NCBI GenBank assembly: GCA_002490725.1
Contig: DKUN01000017.1
Span: forward strand, 149,895-186,862
Length of the DNA stretch: 36,968 nt
Direction of reading: 5' to 3'
Origin: Porphyromonadaceae bacterium UBA7203
GTDB taxonomy: Bacteria > Bacteroidota > Bacteroidia > Bacteroidales > Muribaculaceae
Position numbers and translations under genes: made by a program. Shown here in pieces: positions 18,253 through 26,829 of this stretch. Positions within the stretch are counted from its first letter, which is position 1. Each line of letters starts with the position of its first letter. The notes beneath the pieces were generated by a model. That model was not told the origin of the DNA, searched no databases, and saw only the letters and a program-made list of their open reading frames with translations.

Positions 18253-19632
18253 TCAGTCTACAAATGAGAGCAGTGCCGAGGCGCACGAACAGGCCAGGAG
18301 GATGGCCAGGAGCCATTTGTCGCGGCGAAGCGGGAAGAGGCCGGCGCGGCGCCGCGAAGTGACGTAGAAGCCAAGTCCGGCCAGATAGAACACCGAGGTC
18401 TGCATCAGCAGCGTCAGGCCGCCGGCATAGATCATCCAGGCGCAAAACGCCGCGCAGAGCAGCCCCGTCCATTTGCGTTCGGCCTTCCAGAGAAACATAC
18501 CGCTGACAAGATACGCGGGCAGAATCATCATGCCGGTTATGTTGAGCGCGGTCAGATAAACGTCGTCGGCCGTGACCACCAGCAGCAAAAACAGCTGCAT
18601 GACCACGCTCGACACCACCAGTCCACGCGCCGGGGTGCCGTGGGAGTTGAGTTTCATGAACCGGCGTGACAGCAGGCCGGTGCGGGCAGCGGTGTAGGGC
18701 ACTTCGGCGCATACAAGAGTCCATGCCGCCCAGCCCCCGGTGAGCGACAGAATCACTGCGGCAATGACCATATAGTAGGCCCAGGGGCCGCATATGCTGT
18801 CGAGCAGATAGGCTACCGACGGATTTTCGAGTCCGGCAAGTTCAGCGCGCCCCATAATGCCGAAGCTGCCCAGCGAAACGAGCACATAGAGAAGCCACGC
18901 GGCCAGGAATCCGGTTATGCCCGCTTTGCCGACGTCGCTGCTGCGGCGGGCGCGTCCGGCCATCATAACGGCGCCTTCAATGCCGATGAAGCACCAGAGC
19001 GTAACGAGCATAGTGCTCTTTACCTGCTCCAGCAGCGGGCCGACCCCGCCGCCATGGCCCCAGAAATCGGCGGTAAACATGCCGGCCTTCAGATTGGCAA
19101 ACAGCAGAACCGCAATCAGGGCAATGGCCAGCATCTTGACCGCCGCCATGATTGTGGTGATGATTTTGGCGGTGCGCAGTCCGGCCATGACCACCAGGCA
19201 TATGCCCCAGATGAGCACGCTGCCGAACGCTATCGTGGGCCAGCCGTGGTCAAGCAGCCGCGGAAAGAAGGCGCCGACCGTGTCGTTGAGCATCACCGCA
19301 TAGGCTACGTTGGCAAAACAGGTGCAGAGCCAGTAGCCCCAGGCGGTCAGAAAGCCTGAAAACGAACCATAGCCCTCGGCCGCATACTGATAGATGCCGG
19401 CGTCGAGCGAGGGATGGCTGTCGGCCAGCGACTTGAACGTGGCAACGAGCAGCAGCATGCCCGCGGCGGTGATGCCCCAGGCCACCATCACTGCGCCCGG
19501 TCCGGCGCCTGCGGCCATGTTTTGCGGTATGTTGAAAATGCCGGCGCCCACCATCATGCCGAACACCAGGGCCGACAGGCCGATGTAGCCCAGACGGGTT
19601 TCGCCGGACTTTTGAGTATCAATCTTTTTCAT
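18253..19632 (-). CDS. ArcD-like basic amino-acid antiporter (APC superfamily)
   Basis: A 459-residue inner-membrane protein with about 12 helices, of the basic amino acid/polyamine antiporter family. The first helix carries the substrate-binding GAGIFNIPQNMA motif (about 27-38), where the family has GGGIFSLPQNMA. Next comes GAVMVAWGITAAGMLLL, then DSHPSLDAGIYQYAAEGYG and GFLTAWGYWLC, which follow ArcD-type arginine:ornithine exchangers closely. The actual substrate pair is not determined; no arginine-deiminase genes are in the window. The start at 19632 was chosen over an in-frame upstream ATG (19671) because a -7 box lies between them. It stands alone as a leftward gene, 82 bases before relA. 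Confidence 0.87.
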   Translation of the reverse strand: MKKIDTQKSGETRLGYIGLSALVFGMMVGAGIFNIPQNMAAGAGPGAVMVAWGITAAGMLLLVATFKSLADSHPSLDAGIYQYAAEGYGSFSGFLTAWGYWLCTCFANVAYAVMLNDTVGAFFPRLLDHGWPTIAFGSVLIWGICLVVMAGLRTAKIITTIMAAVKMLAIALIAVLLFANLKAGMFTADFWGHGGGVGPLLEQVKSTMLVTLWCFIGIEGAVMMAGRARRSSDVGKAGITGFLAAWLLYVLVSLGSFGIMGRAELAGLENPSVAYLLDSICGPWAYYMVIAAVILSLTGGWAAWTLVCAEVPYTAARTGLLSRRFMKLNSHGTPARGLVVSSVVMQLFLLLVVTADDVYLTALNITGMMILPAYLVSGMFLWKAERKWTGLLCAAFCAWMIYAGGLTLLMQTSVFYLAGLGFYVTSRRRAGLFPLRRDKWLLAILLACSCASALLSFVD

Positions 19633-19640
19633 CTTAACCG

Positions 19641-19648
19641 CAAAGTTA
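19641..19648 (-). promoter_or_regulatory. -7 box of the ArcD-like antiporter gene
   Basis: TAACTTTG on the minus strand, 8 bases before the start codon, with ATTG about 20 bases further upstream as a poor -33 element. It directly abuts the stop codon of the upstream MBL gene, so the promoter lies largely inside that gene's end. Confidence 0.5.
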
Positions 19649-20473
19649 CTAAAAAATTCCGCTTCCGGCAATCAGGTCAATCCGTTCGCCGTCGGCCGGA
19701 ATGATGATGCGGCCGCTGAATTCGGCAGCGGCTTCGGCGGTGTAGTTTTCCTGTTTGCGCTCGGTGACGTCTTCGCTGTGTGATAGAATCATGGTCTTGA
19801 CCGCTGCCTTTTCGGCCTCGCGCGCCACGTCTCTGACGGTGAAGTGATGTTTCTCGTAGGGGCGGAAGCGCTCGCGGTCGGCATAGAGGCAAAAGGCGCC
19901 GCAGTGCAGATAGTCAGTCCCGGCAACCAGGTCGGCGTTGCGCGGGTTGAGGGCCTCGTCGCCCAGCGTGGCGAAGGTGTGGCCCGAGGGCAGGTGCATT
20001 ATGTAGCCCGTCTGCAGCACGTTTTCCGAACGGCAGTCAATGAACTCCACCTCAACGTCTTCAACGGCGAGTCTGTCGCCATGGGCTACAATGTGGAAGT
20101 CGGTGATGCTCATCATCGTGTCGAAATATGACTTCAGAAACGTCAGGCGGCAAATCTCGGTCAGTGCATCGGCCGCCTCGCTGTTGGCGTAGACGTTGAG
20201 GCGTCCGGAATATGCGCCCTCGAGCGTCAGATTGACTATGCGGCGAATAATCCATATGATTCCGAGAATATGGTCGGTGTGTGAGTGCGTCACGAAAAGA
20301 TGGCGCAGCTCGGCCGGATTGATGCCGGCCGAGGCCAGGGCGTTGAAAATGCCGTTGCCTCCTCCGCCGTCGGTCAGCCACATGAGTCGGTCGGTGCGGA
20401 TAATGAAGCATGAGTTATAGCTTTTGCGCGGAAAGGCACTGCCGGTGCCGAGCATTATGATTTCTTCGGTCAT
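19649..20473 (-). CDS. MBL-fold metallohydrolase, RNase Z-like
   Basis: A 274-residue metallo-beta-lactamase-fold hydrolase. It opens with MLGTGSAFPRKSYNSC (about 7-22) and holds the zinc-binding motif HSHTDH (63-68). Further metal ligands are likely in the FIDCRSENV and FATLGDEAL regions and the ILSHSEDV motif near 238. The organisation resembles RNase Z/tRNase-like or phosphodiesterase-like members, but the long exosite arm of RNase Z is not evident, so the substrate is open. The start at 20473 (MTEEIIML) was chosen over one 24 bases upstream, which lacks family similarity. The gene is leftward, divergent from the fucosidase gene. Confidence 0.85.
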   Translation of the reverse strand: MTEEIIMLGTGSAFPRKSYNSCFIIRTDRLMWLTDGGGGNGIFNALASAGINPAELRHLFVTHSHTDHILGIIWIIRRIVNLTLEGAYSGRLNVYANSEAADALTEICRLTFLKSYFDTMMSITDFHIVAHGDRLAVEDVEVEFIDCRSENVLQTGYIMHLPSGHTFATLGDEALNPRNADLVAGTDYLHCGAFCLYADRERFRPYEKHHFTVRDVAREAEKAAVKTMILSHSEDVTERKQENYTAEAAAEFSGRIIIPADGERIDLIAGSGIF

Positions 20474-20501
20474 AGGGTCGGAATGATGTAACTTCAAACT
20501 G

Positions 20502-20509
20502 CAAAATTA
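20502..20509 (-). promoter_or_regulatory. -7 box of the MBL gene
   Basis: TAATTTTG on the minus strand fits TAnnTTTG and lies about 28 bases before the start at 20473. No clear -33 element is seen. Confidence 0.4.
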
Positions 20510-20582
20510 CGGTTTTTGACCGACAATTCCCAGCGCGCCCGTGTGGAATATGCGGAGTTATGACACAAAAGTCGCAAAACTG

Positions 20583-20640
20583 TTTCCCCGCATTGGCCAA
20601 ATCTCCATTTTTTGTGGAGCATGAGGTGAATGCGGGGAAA
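20583..20640 (+). promoter_or_regulatory. Long hairpin upstream of the fucosidase gene
   Basis: TTTCCCCGCATT (20583-20594) pairs perfectly with AATGCGGGGAAA (20629-20640). A second stem, CTCCA/TGGAG (20603-20607/20615-20619), lies inside. TTTTTG follows the structure directly, then the -7 box. It could be an operator, or an attenuator/terminator of a transcript starting further left. No rightward gene lies upstream to need a terminator. Confidence 0.6.
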
Positions 20641-20646
20641 TTTTTG

Positions 20647-20654
20647 TATTTTTG
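20647..20654 (+). promoter_or_regulatory. -7 box of the fucosidase gene
   Basis: TATTTTTG fits TAnnTTTG, 22 bases before the ATG at 20677. The position where a -33 box would sit falls in the upstream hairpin, which suggests regulation by a DNA-binding protein or RNA structure. Confidence 0.5.
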
Positions 20655-20676
20655 CGGAATAATATATAATTGAGTT

Positions 20677-22044
20677 ATGAAACCAATCACCACTTTGTTA
20701 GCGACAGCCGCGATTGCCGCGCTCGCCGTGAATGCGGCCGGCGAGTCACACACTCATTCGCCCGAATACATGGCCAAGGACCCGAGTCGCGGGTGGACCT
20801 ACACTCCGACCGACGAGATTATCCGGGCACGCGCCGAGTTTGCCGACGCCGGTCTGGGCATTTTTATCCACTGGGGCATCTACAGCATGTTTGCCCAGGG
20901 AGAATGGTATCTCAACTATGGACTGACGGCCGACGAGTATGCCAAGGCAGCCGGCGGCTTCTATCCGTCGAAGTTCAACGCCCGCGAGTGGGTCGGCGCC
21001 ATCAAGGACGCCGGAGCGAAGTATGTGTGCTTCACGACCCGCCATCATGACGGCTTTTCGATGTGGCACACCGCCCAAAGCGACTATAACATCGTCGATG
21101 CCACTCCATTTGGCCGCGACGTGCTCAAGGAGCTGGCCGACGAGTGCCATCGTCAGGGAATCAAGCTGCATCTTTATTACTCACACATCGACTGGACCCG
21201 TCCCGACTACCCGTCGGGCCGCACGGGCCTCTCGACCGGGCGCGACCCGAAGCTGCGCGACTGGCCTGCTTACTACAAATTCATGAACAATCAGCTCACG
21301 GAGCTGCTGACCGGTTACGGCGCCATAAGCGCCATATGGTTTGACGGCTGGTGGGACCATGACGGCGACCCCGAGCCTTTTGACTGGCAGTTGCCTGAGC
21401 AGTATGACCTCATTCACAGTCTGCAACCGTCGTGTCTGATTGGCAACAATCACCATCAGGAACCGTTTCCGGGCGAGGATATACAGATTTTCGAGCGTGA
21501 CCTTCCCGGCGAGAATTCCGCAGGACTGTCGGGCCAGAGCGTAAGCAAGCTGCCGCTTGAAACCTGCCAGACAATGAACGGCATGTGGGGCTATAAGGTC
21601 ATTGACAACAACTATAAGCCGGTCAAGGAAATCGTGCATCTGCTGCTCGGAGCCGCAGGCAAGGGCGGCAATCTGCTGCTCAACGTGGGCCCGCAGCCCG
21701 ACGGCTCACTGCCGGCCATGGCGCTCGACCGCATGAAAGGCCTCGGCGAGTGGATGCGCGCCTATGGCGAAACCGTCTACGGCACCACGGCGGGCGACGT
21801 GCCTGCGCAGCCTTGGGGCGTCACCACCCGTAAGGGCGACCGGCTCTTCGTGCACGTAACGTCGGCCGACTCGACCGACATACATCTGCCGTTGACCTGC
21901 AAGGTCAAGAGCGCCGTTGAGTTCGACGGCGGCGCAAAGGTGGACTTCACGGCTGTCAAACCCAAGGACGGCGGCGGAGTGACGCTTCACCTCAAGGAGA
22001 TTCCCGACAGGATTGACCATATAATCGTGCTCACGACCAAATGA
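20677..22044 (+). CDS. Alpha-L-fucosidase, glycoside hydrolase family 29
   Basis: Releases L-fucose from glycans such as host mucins. The 455-residue protein has a signal peptide (about 1-22, ending in NAAG). The GH29 catalytic barrel shows the family motifs GIFIHWGIYSMF (about 61-72), FTTRHHDGFSMW (about 121-132) and LYYSHIDW. The nucleophile is Asp223 in AIWFDGWWD. A C-terminal beta domain (about 365-455) completes the usual plan. The acid/base residue of GH29 is variable and cannot be assigned by eye. It overlaps cutC by 4 bases (ATGA), so both are translated from one message. The protein is probably periplasmic, as no lipobox is visible. Confidence 0.93.
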   Translation: MKPITTLLATAAIAALAVNAAGESHTHSPEYMAKDPSRGWTYTPTDEIIRARAEFADAGLGIFIHWGIYSMFAQGEWYLNYGLTADEYAKAAGGFYPSKFNAREWVGAIKDAGAKYVCFTTRHHDGFSMWHTAQSDYNIVDATPFGRDVLKELADECHRQGIKLHLYYSHIDWTRPDYPSGRTGLSTGRDPKLRDWPAYYKFMNNQLTELLTGYGAISAIWFDGWWDHDGDPEPFDWQLPEQYDLIHSLQPSCLIGNNHHQEPFPGEDIQIFERDLPGENSAGLSGQSVSKLPLETCQTMNGMWGYKVIDNNYKPVKEIVHLLLGAAGKGGNLLLNVGPQPDGSLPAMALDRMKGLGEWMRAYGETVYGTTAGDVPAQPWGVTTRKGDRLFVHVTSADSTDIHLPLTCKVKSAVEFDGGAKVDFTAVKPKDGGGVTLHLKEIPDRIDHIIVLTTK

Positions 22045-22817
22045 ACCGAAACATGCTTGAAATCTGTTGCGGCGACTTGCAGAGCGTTGCCGCGGCGATT
22101 GCCGGAGGTGCCGACCGGGTGGAACTCTGCTCGGGGCTGGCCGAAGGGGGCCTGACGCCGTCGGCTGGTTTTATACGCACTGCTGCCGACATGGCCGCAG
22201 GCAAGATTCGCGTCCACGTGCTCATTCGTCCGCGCGGCGGCGACTTCTGTTATGATGAGACCGACCGTACGGCAATACTCGCCGACATAGCCGAGTGCAG
22301 GCAAATGGGGCCCGACAGAGTGGCCGGTGTGGTTGTCGGCGCTCTGACCCCCGACGGTGACGTAGACCTTGACTTCTGCAGGGCCTGTGTGGCCGAGGCG
22401 GGCGGCATGAGCCTGACCTTTCACCGCGCTTTCGACCTATGCCGCGACCGGCATCTCGCCCTTGAGCAGATTGCGGGCCTCGGCTTTGACCGCATACTCA
22501 CCTCGGGCGGCGCTCCCTCAGCGCTTGCCGGCGCCGATACCTTGCGCGAACTTGTCGGTCTGGCCGCCGGCCGCATAATCATTCTCGGGGCGTCGGGAGT
22601 CAGCTCCTCCAATGCTGCCGAGCTGCTCGGGCGTAGCGCTCTGACCGAGCTCCATGCCTCGGCCCGCTCGCCGTTGCGGTCGGCGATGCGTTTCCGCCAC
22701 GAGGGCGTGGCTATGGGTGCGCCCGACACTGACGAGTATCTGCGCATGGTCACCGATGCCGCCGAAGTGGCCGGGCTGCGCGCCGTCATTGACGGTTGCG
22801 CGCGCTCAGACGTCTGA
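22041..22817 (+). CDS. cutC: CutC-family protein (copper homeostasis family)
   Basis: A 258-residue TIM-barrel protein of the CutC family, historically linked to copper tolerance but with uncertain biochemical activity. It has the conserved opening LEICCGDLQSVAAAIAGGADRVELC, then GGLTPSAG, a VHVLIRPRGGDFCYDE segment (about 56-71), FHRAFD (about 132-137) and DRILTSGGAP (about 156-165), all family signatures. No signal peptide is seen, so it is cytoplasmic. Coupling to the fucosidase gene by ATGA is also unexplained by a copper role; a function in sugar or envelope metabolism is possible. The next gene follows after 33 bases. Confidence 0.92.
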   Translation: MNRNMLEICCGDLQSVAAAIAGGADRVELCSGLAEGGLTPSAGFIRTAADMAAGKIRVHVLIRPRGGDFCYDETDRTAILADIAECRQMGPDRVAGVVVGALTPDGDVDLDFCRACVAEAGGMSLTFHRAFDLCRDRHLALEQIAGLGFDRILTSGGAPSALAGADTLRELVGLAAGRIIILGASGVSSSNAAELLGRSALTELHASARSPLRSAMRFRHEGVAMGAPDTDEYLRMVTDAAEVAGLRAVIDGCARSDV

Positions 22818-22850
22818 CTTAAACATCAAGAATGACCATCCTTCATTGAT

Positions 22851-25514
22851 ATGAAAAAATACCTGATTACACTGATGACCATGCTCTGTGCCGCCGGAGC
22901 CTATGCCGAAATAGCAACCGATGCGGTCCGACATGACTTTGAGTCGCGCCGCAATGCGATGGCCGGCACCGACTATTTCAGCATATTCGACCGCAGCGAC
23001 CTGAGCGGCGACCGTCTCGAGGCCATGCAGGTGCTCTATGCCTACATGCCGTTGCCCGACATTACCGACCATTCCGGCGAATATTTTCTGGAAAATGTCG
23101 ACGTTGCGCTGCGCGGACGCCGCGAACTGCCATGGGGCACAGTCGTGCCCGACCGCGAGTTCCGCCATTTCGTCCTGCCGGTGCGCGTAAATAACGAAGA
23201 CCTTGACGGCCACCGCCGGCTCTTCTACGACGAACTGCTGCCCCGTGTAAAGAATCTGACCATGGAGGAAGCGATTCTTGAAATCAACCACTGGTGTCAT
23301 GAAAAGGCGGTTTATCAGCCCTCCGACGCGCGTACCCACTCGCCGCTGATGACCGTCTACAGTGCCATAGGCCGCTGTGGCGAGGAGTCGACGTTTACCG
23401 TTGCCGCGCTGCGCGCCATGGGCATTCCGGCGCGTCAGGTCTACACACCCCGCTGGGCCCACACCGACGACAATCACGCCTGGGTCGAGGCCTGGGCCGA
23501 CGGAAAGTGGCACTTTCTGGGAGCCTGCGAACCGGAAGCCGTTCTTGACCTCGGCTGGTTCAATGCGCCTGCCGCCCGCGGCATGCTGATGAATACGCGC
23601 GTCTTTGGCCGTTATGACGGGCCTGAGGAGGTGTTGATGCGCCTCGACGGCTACACCGACATCAACGTTACTCCGAACTATGCGCCTACCGACTCGATCG
23701 AGGTCACAGTGGTCGATGCCGCCGGCCGTGCCGTGGCCGGCGCCGAGGTCAGCTTCAGGGTTTACAATTACAGTGAATTCTATCCGATAGCGGTTAAAAC
23801 TACCGACAGCAACGGCCGCGCTTCGCTTCTGACCGGCCTGGGCGACATGGTTGTCTGGGTGCGCGACGGCGAGGGTAATTACGGCGTGGCCAAGCGGCGT
23901 GCCGGAACCGACAGAACGCTGACCGTGACCATCGACAAGGGCATGCGCACGGTCGATGCCGGCGATTTCCACGGAATGTCGAAGCTTGACGGGCGTCTTG
24001 ACTTCGAGCTTGACATTGTGCCGCCCTCATCGGCCGCCGCTCCGGTCGAAGTGCCCGCCGACAAGGCTGCCTGTAATTTGCGCCGGCTTGCCGTCGAAGA
24101 CTCATTGCGCTCAATCTACACCTCGTCGTTTGCCGATGTGGCCGAAATCGACTCTATGGCGTCGGCCCTCAGCCTTGACCGCGACCGCCTTGCCGGCGTG
24201 CTGGTCGACTCGCGCGGCAACCACCGTGTGGCGGGCGCATTTCTCGGTTCGCTTCCGGAGGCGGAACGCGCACGCGGTTTGCGTCTGCTCGAAGTCATGT
24301 CGAAGAAAGACCGCAGCGACATGTCGCTCGACGTGATGCGCGACCACATGCTTACCACCGAAGCAAGCGCCGGTGCTCTTTATGACGAATACGTTCTCAA
24401 TCCGCGCGTTGAAAACGAAATGATAGTGGCCTGGCGCGGAATGCTCCGCAATGCCGTCGGCGAAGCCGATGCGGCCCGTTTCAGGGCCAATCCGGCCCTG
24501 TGGGTCGACTGGGTGCGCACCAATATCGACGCCTCGATGGTGTGGAATCCGTCGACGGTAATAATGTCGCCCGTGGCGGTGTGGAACTATCGCAAGACCA
24601 ACCGACTGTCGCGCAACGTGTTTTTCGTCGCGGGAGCCCGCGCCATGGGCATCCCCTCACGTGTCGATGCCGTTAACGGCAAGCCTATGTGGGCCGATGG
24701 CGACGGCTGCTGGCACGAGGCCGTGTTTGATGCTCCTGCGGGCGCCTCGGCCTCTCCCAAAGGCGAGCTTACGCTGACTTACACTCCCGCAGGCCGCATC
24801 GACGACCCGAAGTATTATACCCACTTCTCGCTGTCGGAAATAAAAGACGGCCGGCCTGAGCTGCTGACCTATCCCGACTTCGAGCCGTGGTCGCGGATTT
24901 TTGACAGTCCGGTGAGTCTCGATGCGGGCAATTACATGCTCGTGACGGGCCAGCGCATGGCCGACGGCTCGGTGTTGTCGCAGGTGTCGTTCATTCCTGT
25001 CGAAGCCGGCCGGCTCACCACGGCGCCGCTGGTAATGCGCCAGGACTCCGACGGCGTGCAGGTAATAGGCTCGTTCGACGCCGAGAGCATCTATCACGAC
25101 CTGGCTGCCGACACCGATAAATCTGTGCTTTCAACCACCGGTCGCGGCTACTACGTGCTCGGTCTCATCCGCCCGGGTCATGAACCCTCCAACCATGCCT
25201 TGCGCGACATTGCCGCCCTTCGCTCCGAATTCGAGGCATGGGGGCGCCCGATGCTATTGCTCTTTGCCGATGCCGCAGATGCCGCGCGCCACGATGCCTC
25301 GCAGCTGCCCGAACTGCCGTCGAACGTTGTGGTCGGCACCGACAATGCCGAAGGCTCCATTGCCGCATCGCTCGTCGAGTCGCTCAGACTCCCGGCTTCC
25401 GACCGCCCGATTTTCATCATTGCCGACACGTTCAACCGCGTCGTGTTCATGACCCAGGGATATACCATCGGTCTGGGCGACCGCCTGATTGACACTATCC
25501 ACAAGCTCAAATAG
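22851..25514 (+). CDS. Large secreted transglutaminase-like protein
   Basis: An 887-residue protein with a signal peptide (about 1-19, ending in AYA). A transglutaminase core is at about 125-240: catalytic Cys176 in GRCGEES, His209 in DDNHAWVEAW and a third acidic residue in FLGACEPE form a complete Cys-His-acid triad. Such domains in bacteria are usually peptidases or glycan/peptide-processing enzymes rather than crosslinkers. A beta-sandwich carboxypeptidase-like domain follows (about 280-360: IEVTVVDAAGRAVAGAEVSF). A second, degenerate transglutaminase-like region lies near 565-630 (YRKTNRLSRNVFFVAGARAMGIPSRV), without an evident Cys. The final 130 residues resemble a thioredoxin-like fold without the CxxC. 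It follows cutC by 33 bases. Confidence 0.85.
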   Translation: MKKYLITLMTMLCAAGAYAEIATDAVRHDFESRRNAMAGTDYFSIFDRSDLSGDRLEAMQVLYAYMPLPDITDHSGEYFLENVDVALRGRRELPWGTVVPDREFRHFVLPVRVNNEDLDGHRRLFYDELLPRVKNLTMEEAILEINHWCHEKAVYQPSDARTHSPLMTVYSAIGRCGEESTFTVAALRAMGIPARQVYTPRWAHTDDNHAWVEAWADGKWHFLGACEPEAVLDLGWFNAPAARGMLMNTRVFGRYDGPEEVLMRLDGYTDINVTPNYAPTDSIEVTVVDAAGRAVAGAEVSFRVYNYSEFYPIAVKTTDSNGRASLLTGLGDMVVWVRDGEGNYGVAKRRAGTDRTLTVTIDKGMRTVDAGDFHGMSKLDGRLDFELDIVPPSSAAAPVEVPADKAACNLRRLAVEDSLRSIYTSSFADVAEIDSMASALSLDRDRLAGVLVDSRGNHRVAGAFLGSLPEAERARGLRLLEVMSKKDRSDMSLDVMRDHMLTTEASAGALYDEYVLNPRVENEMIVAWRGMLRNAVGEADAARFRANPALWVDWVRTNIDASMVWNPSTVIMSPVAVWNYRKTNRLSRNVFFVAGARAMGIPSRVDAVNGKPMWADGDGCWHEAVFDAPAGASASPKGELTLTYTPAGRIDDPKYYTHFSLSEIKDGRPELLTYPDFEPWSRIFDSPVSLDAGNYMLVTGQRMADGSVLSQVSFIPVEAGRLTTAPLVMRQDSDGVQVIGSFDAESIYHDLAADTDKSVLSTTGRGYYVLGLIRPGHEPSNHALRDIAALRSEFEAWGRPMLLLFADAADAARHDASQLPELPSNVVVGTDNAEGSIAASLVESLRLPASDRPIFIIADTFNRVVFMTQGYTIGLGDRLIDTIHKLK

Positions 25515-25544
25515 GCCGGCCGCGCTCTGTGTAGGTCAGAAAAT

Positions 25545-25582
25545 AAACGGCAGTTCTGATGTTCGCGTCAGGACTGCCGTTT
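25545..25582. terminator. Bidirectional terminator between convergent genes
   Basis: AAACGGCAGTTCTGA (25545-25559) and TCAGGACTGCCGTTT (25568-25582) form a 15-bp stem with one G-T wobble and an 8-base loop. It lies between the rightward transglutaminase-like gene and the leftward ABC permease gene. T-rich flanks lie on both sides. Confidence 0.85.
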
Positions 25583-25610
25583 GCTTTGATTCAGCAAGTG
25601 TGATGCGGGT

Positions 25611-26828
25611 TTATTCGTAGCGGATGGCTTCGATGGGGTCGAGGTTGGAGGCTTTCTGTGCGGGATACCAGCCGAAGAAGATGCCGGTTACCGTACATAC
25701 GACAAACGACAGGACAACCGAGTAGAGCTGTATGGCTACGGGCCAGTTGGCTATGACGGTTACGAGCCACGATGCAACCATGCCGAGTATGATGCCGATT
25801 ATGCCGCCGGTGACGCTTATGATTACGGCCTCGATAAGGAATTGCGAGAGGATGTCGATGCCGCGGGCGCCGATCGACATGCGCAGGCCTATTTCGCGGG
25901 TGCGTTCGGTAACGGAGACATACATGATGTTCATGATGCCGATGCCGCCGACCAGGAGCGATATGCCGGCAATGCACGCGAGCAGCACGGTCATCATGTC
26001 GGACGTCGAGTTCATCATCTGGCTCAGTTCTTGCTGCGAGCGGATTTCGAAGTCGTTGTCGGCGTCGTCTTTGAGGCGGTGGTTGGTGCGGAGCATCTCG
26101 GTGATGTTTTCGATTGTCTGCTCGGTTTCGTCTTCGTTGACGGCGCTGGCAAAGAGCTCCTGCAGGTAGTCGATGGCAAGCACGCGCTTCATGACGGTGG
26201 TGTAGGGCGCTATGACAACGTCGTCCTGGTCCTGGCCCATGGAGTTGGTGCCTTTTGATTCGAGCACGCCGATTACGGTCAGCGGAATCTTGCCGAAGCG
26301 TACCACCCGCCCGACAGGGTCTTCGCCGTTGGTGAAGAGGTTGTCGACCACCGTTTTGCCGAGAATGCAGACCTTGGCGGCCGACTTGATGTCCTGGTCG
26401 GTGAATATCGAGCCGTCTTTGACCTTGAGTTTGCGTATGTCAAGGTATTCGGGCGTGACTCCGAAAATGCTCGACGGGTAGTTGTTGTTACCGTTCACAA
26501 ACTGCCCGCTCGAGTTGACCATCGGTGAGGTTGCGGCTACGCCGGCCACCGATTTCATTGACTCGTAGTCTTCGATTTTGAGCGTCTGCATGGCGTCGGC
26601 GCTCTGTCTGACGCCTCCGCGCTGCATGTTGCCGGGACGAATCATGATCATGTTCGACCCCATTTCGGAGATTTGAGCCTTGATGCTGTTTTTCGAGCCT
26701 TGACCGATTGCGAGCATGGTTATGACCGATGCTACGCCGATGATGATTCCGAGCATGGTCAGAAAGCATCTCAGCTTGTTGTTGTTGAGAGCTTTGAGGG
26801 CTATTTTGAGTAGGTTGGCTAATTTCAT
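25611..26828 (-). CDS. MacB-like ABC transporter permease
   Basis: A 405-residue permease of the MacB/FtsX type. The N-terminal helix is preceded by the amphipathic sequence FLTMLGIIIGVASVITMLAIG (about 25-45); then a large periplasmic domain (about 50-280) containing FGVTPEYLDIRKLKV; and three C-terminal helices with the FtsX core (GGIGIMNIMYVSVTERTREIGLRMSIGA). MacB proteins are mechanotransducing exporters that push substrates through a TolC channel rather than across the inner membrane. Here the ATPase is a separate gene one base upstream, unlike E. coli MacB where both are fused. It is the last gene of the operon, before a terminator hairpin. Confidence 0.93.
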   Translation of the reverse strand: MKLANLLKIALKALNNNKLRCFLTMLGIIIGVASVITMLAIGQGSKNSIKAQISEMGSNMIMIRPGNMQRGGVRQSADAMQTLKIEDYESMKSVAGVAATSPMVNSSGQFVNGNNNYPSSIFGVTPEYLDIRKLKVKDGSIFTDQDIKSAAKVCILGKTVVDNLFTNGEDPVGRVVRFGKIPLTVIGVLESKGTNSMGQDQDDVVIAPYTTVMKRVLAIDYLQELFASAVNEDETEQTIENITEMLRTNHRLKDDADNDFEIRSQQELSQMMNSTSDMMTVLLACIAGISLLVGGIGIMNIMYVSVTERTREIGLRMSIGARGIDILSQFLIEAVIISVTGGIIGIILGMVASWLVTVIANWPVAIQLYSVVLSFVVCTVTGIFFGWYPAQKASNLDPIEAIRYE

Positions 26829-26829
26829 G

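Noticed and set aside
22806..23972. 388-residue leftward frame over cutC end and transglutaminase-like gene
   Set aside because: Shadow frame; the opposite frame has a signal peptide and catalytic triad.
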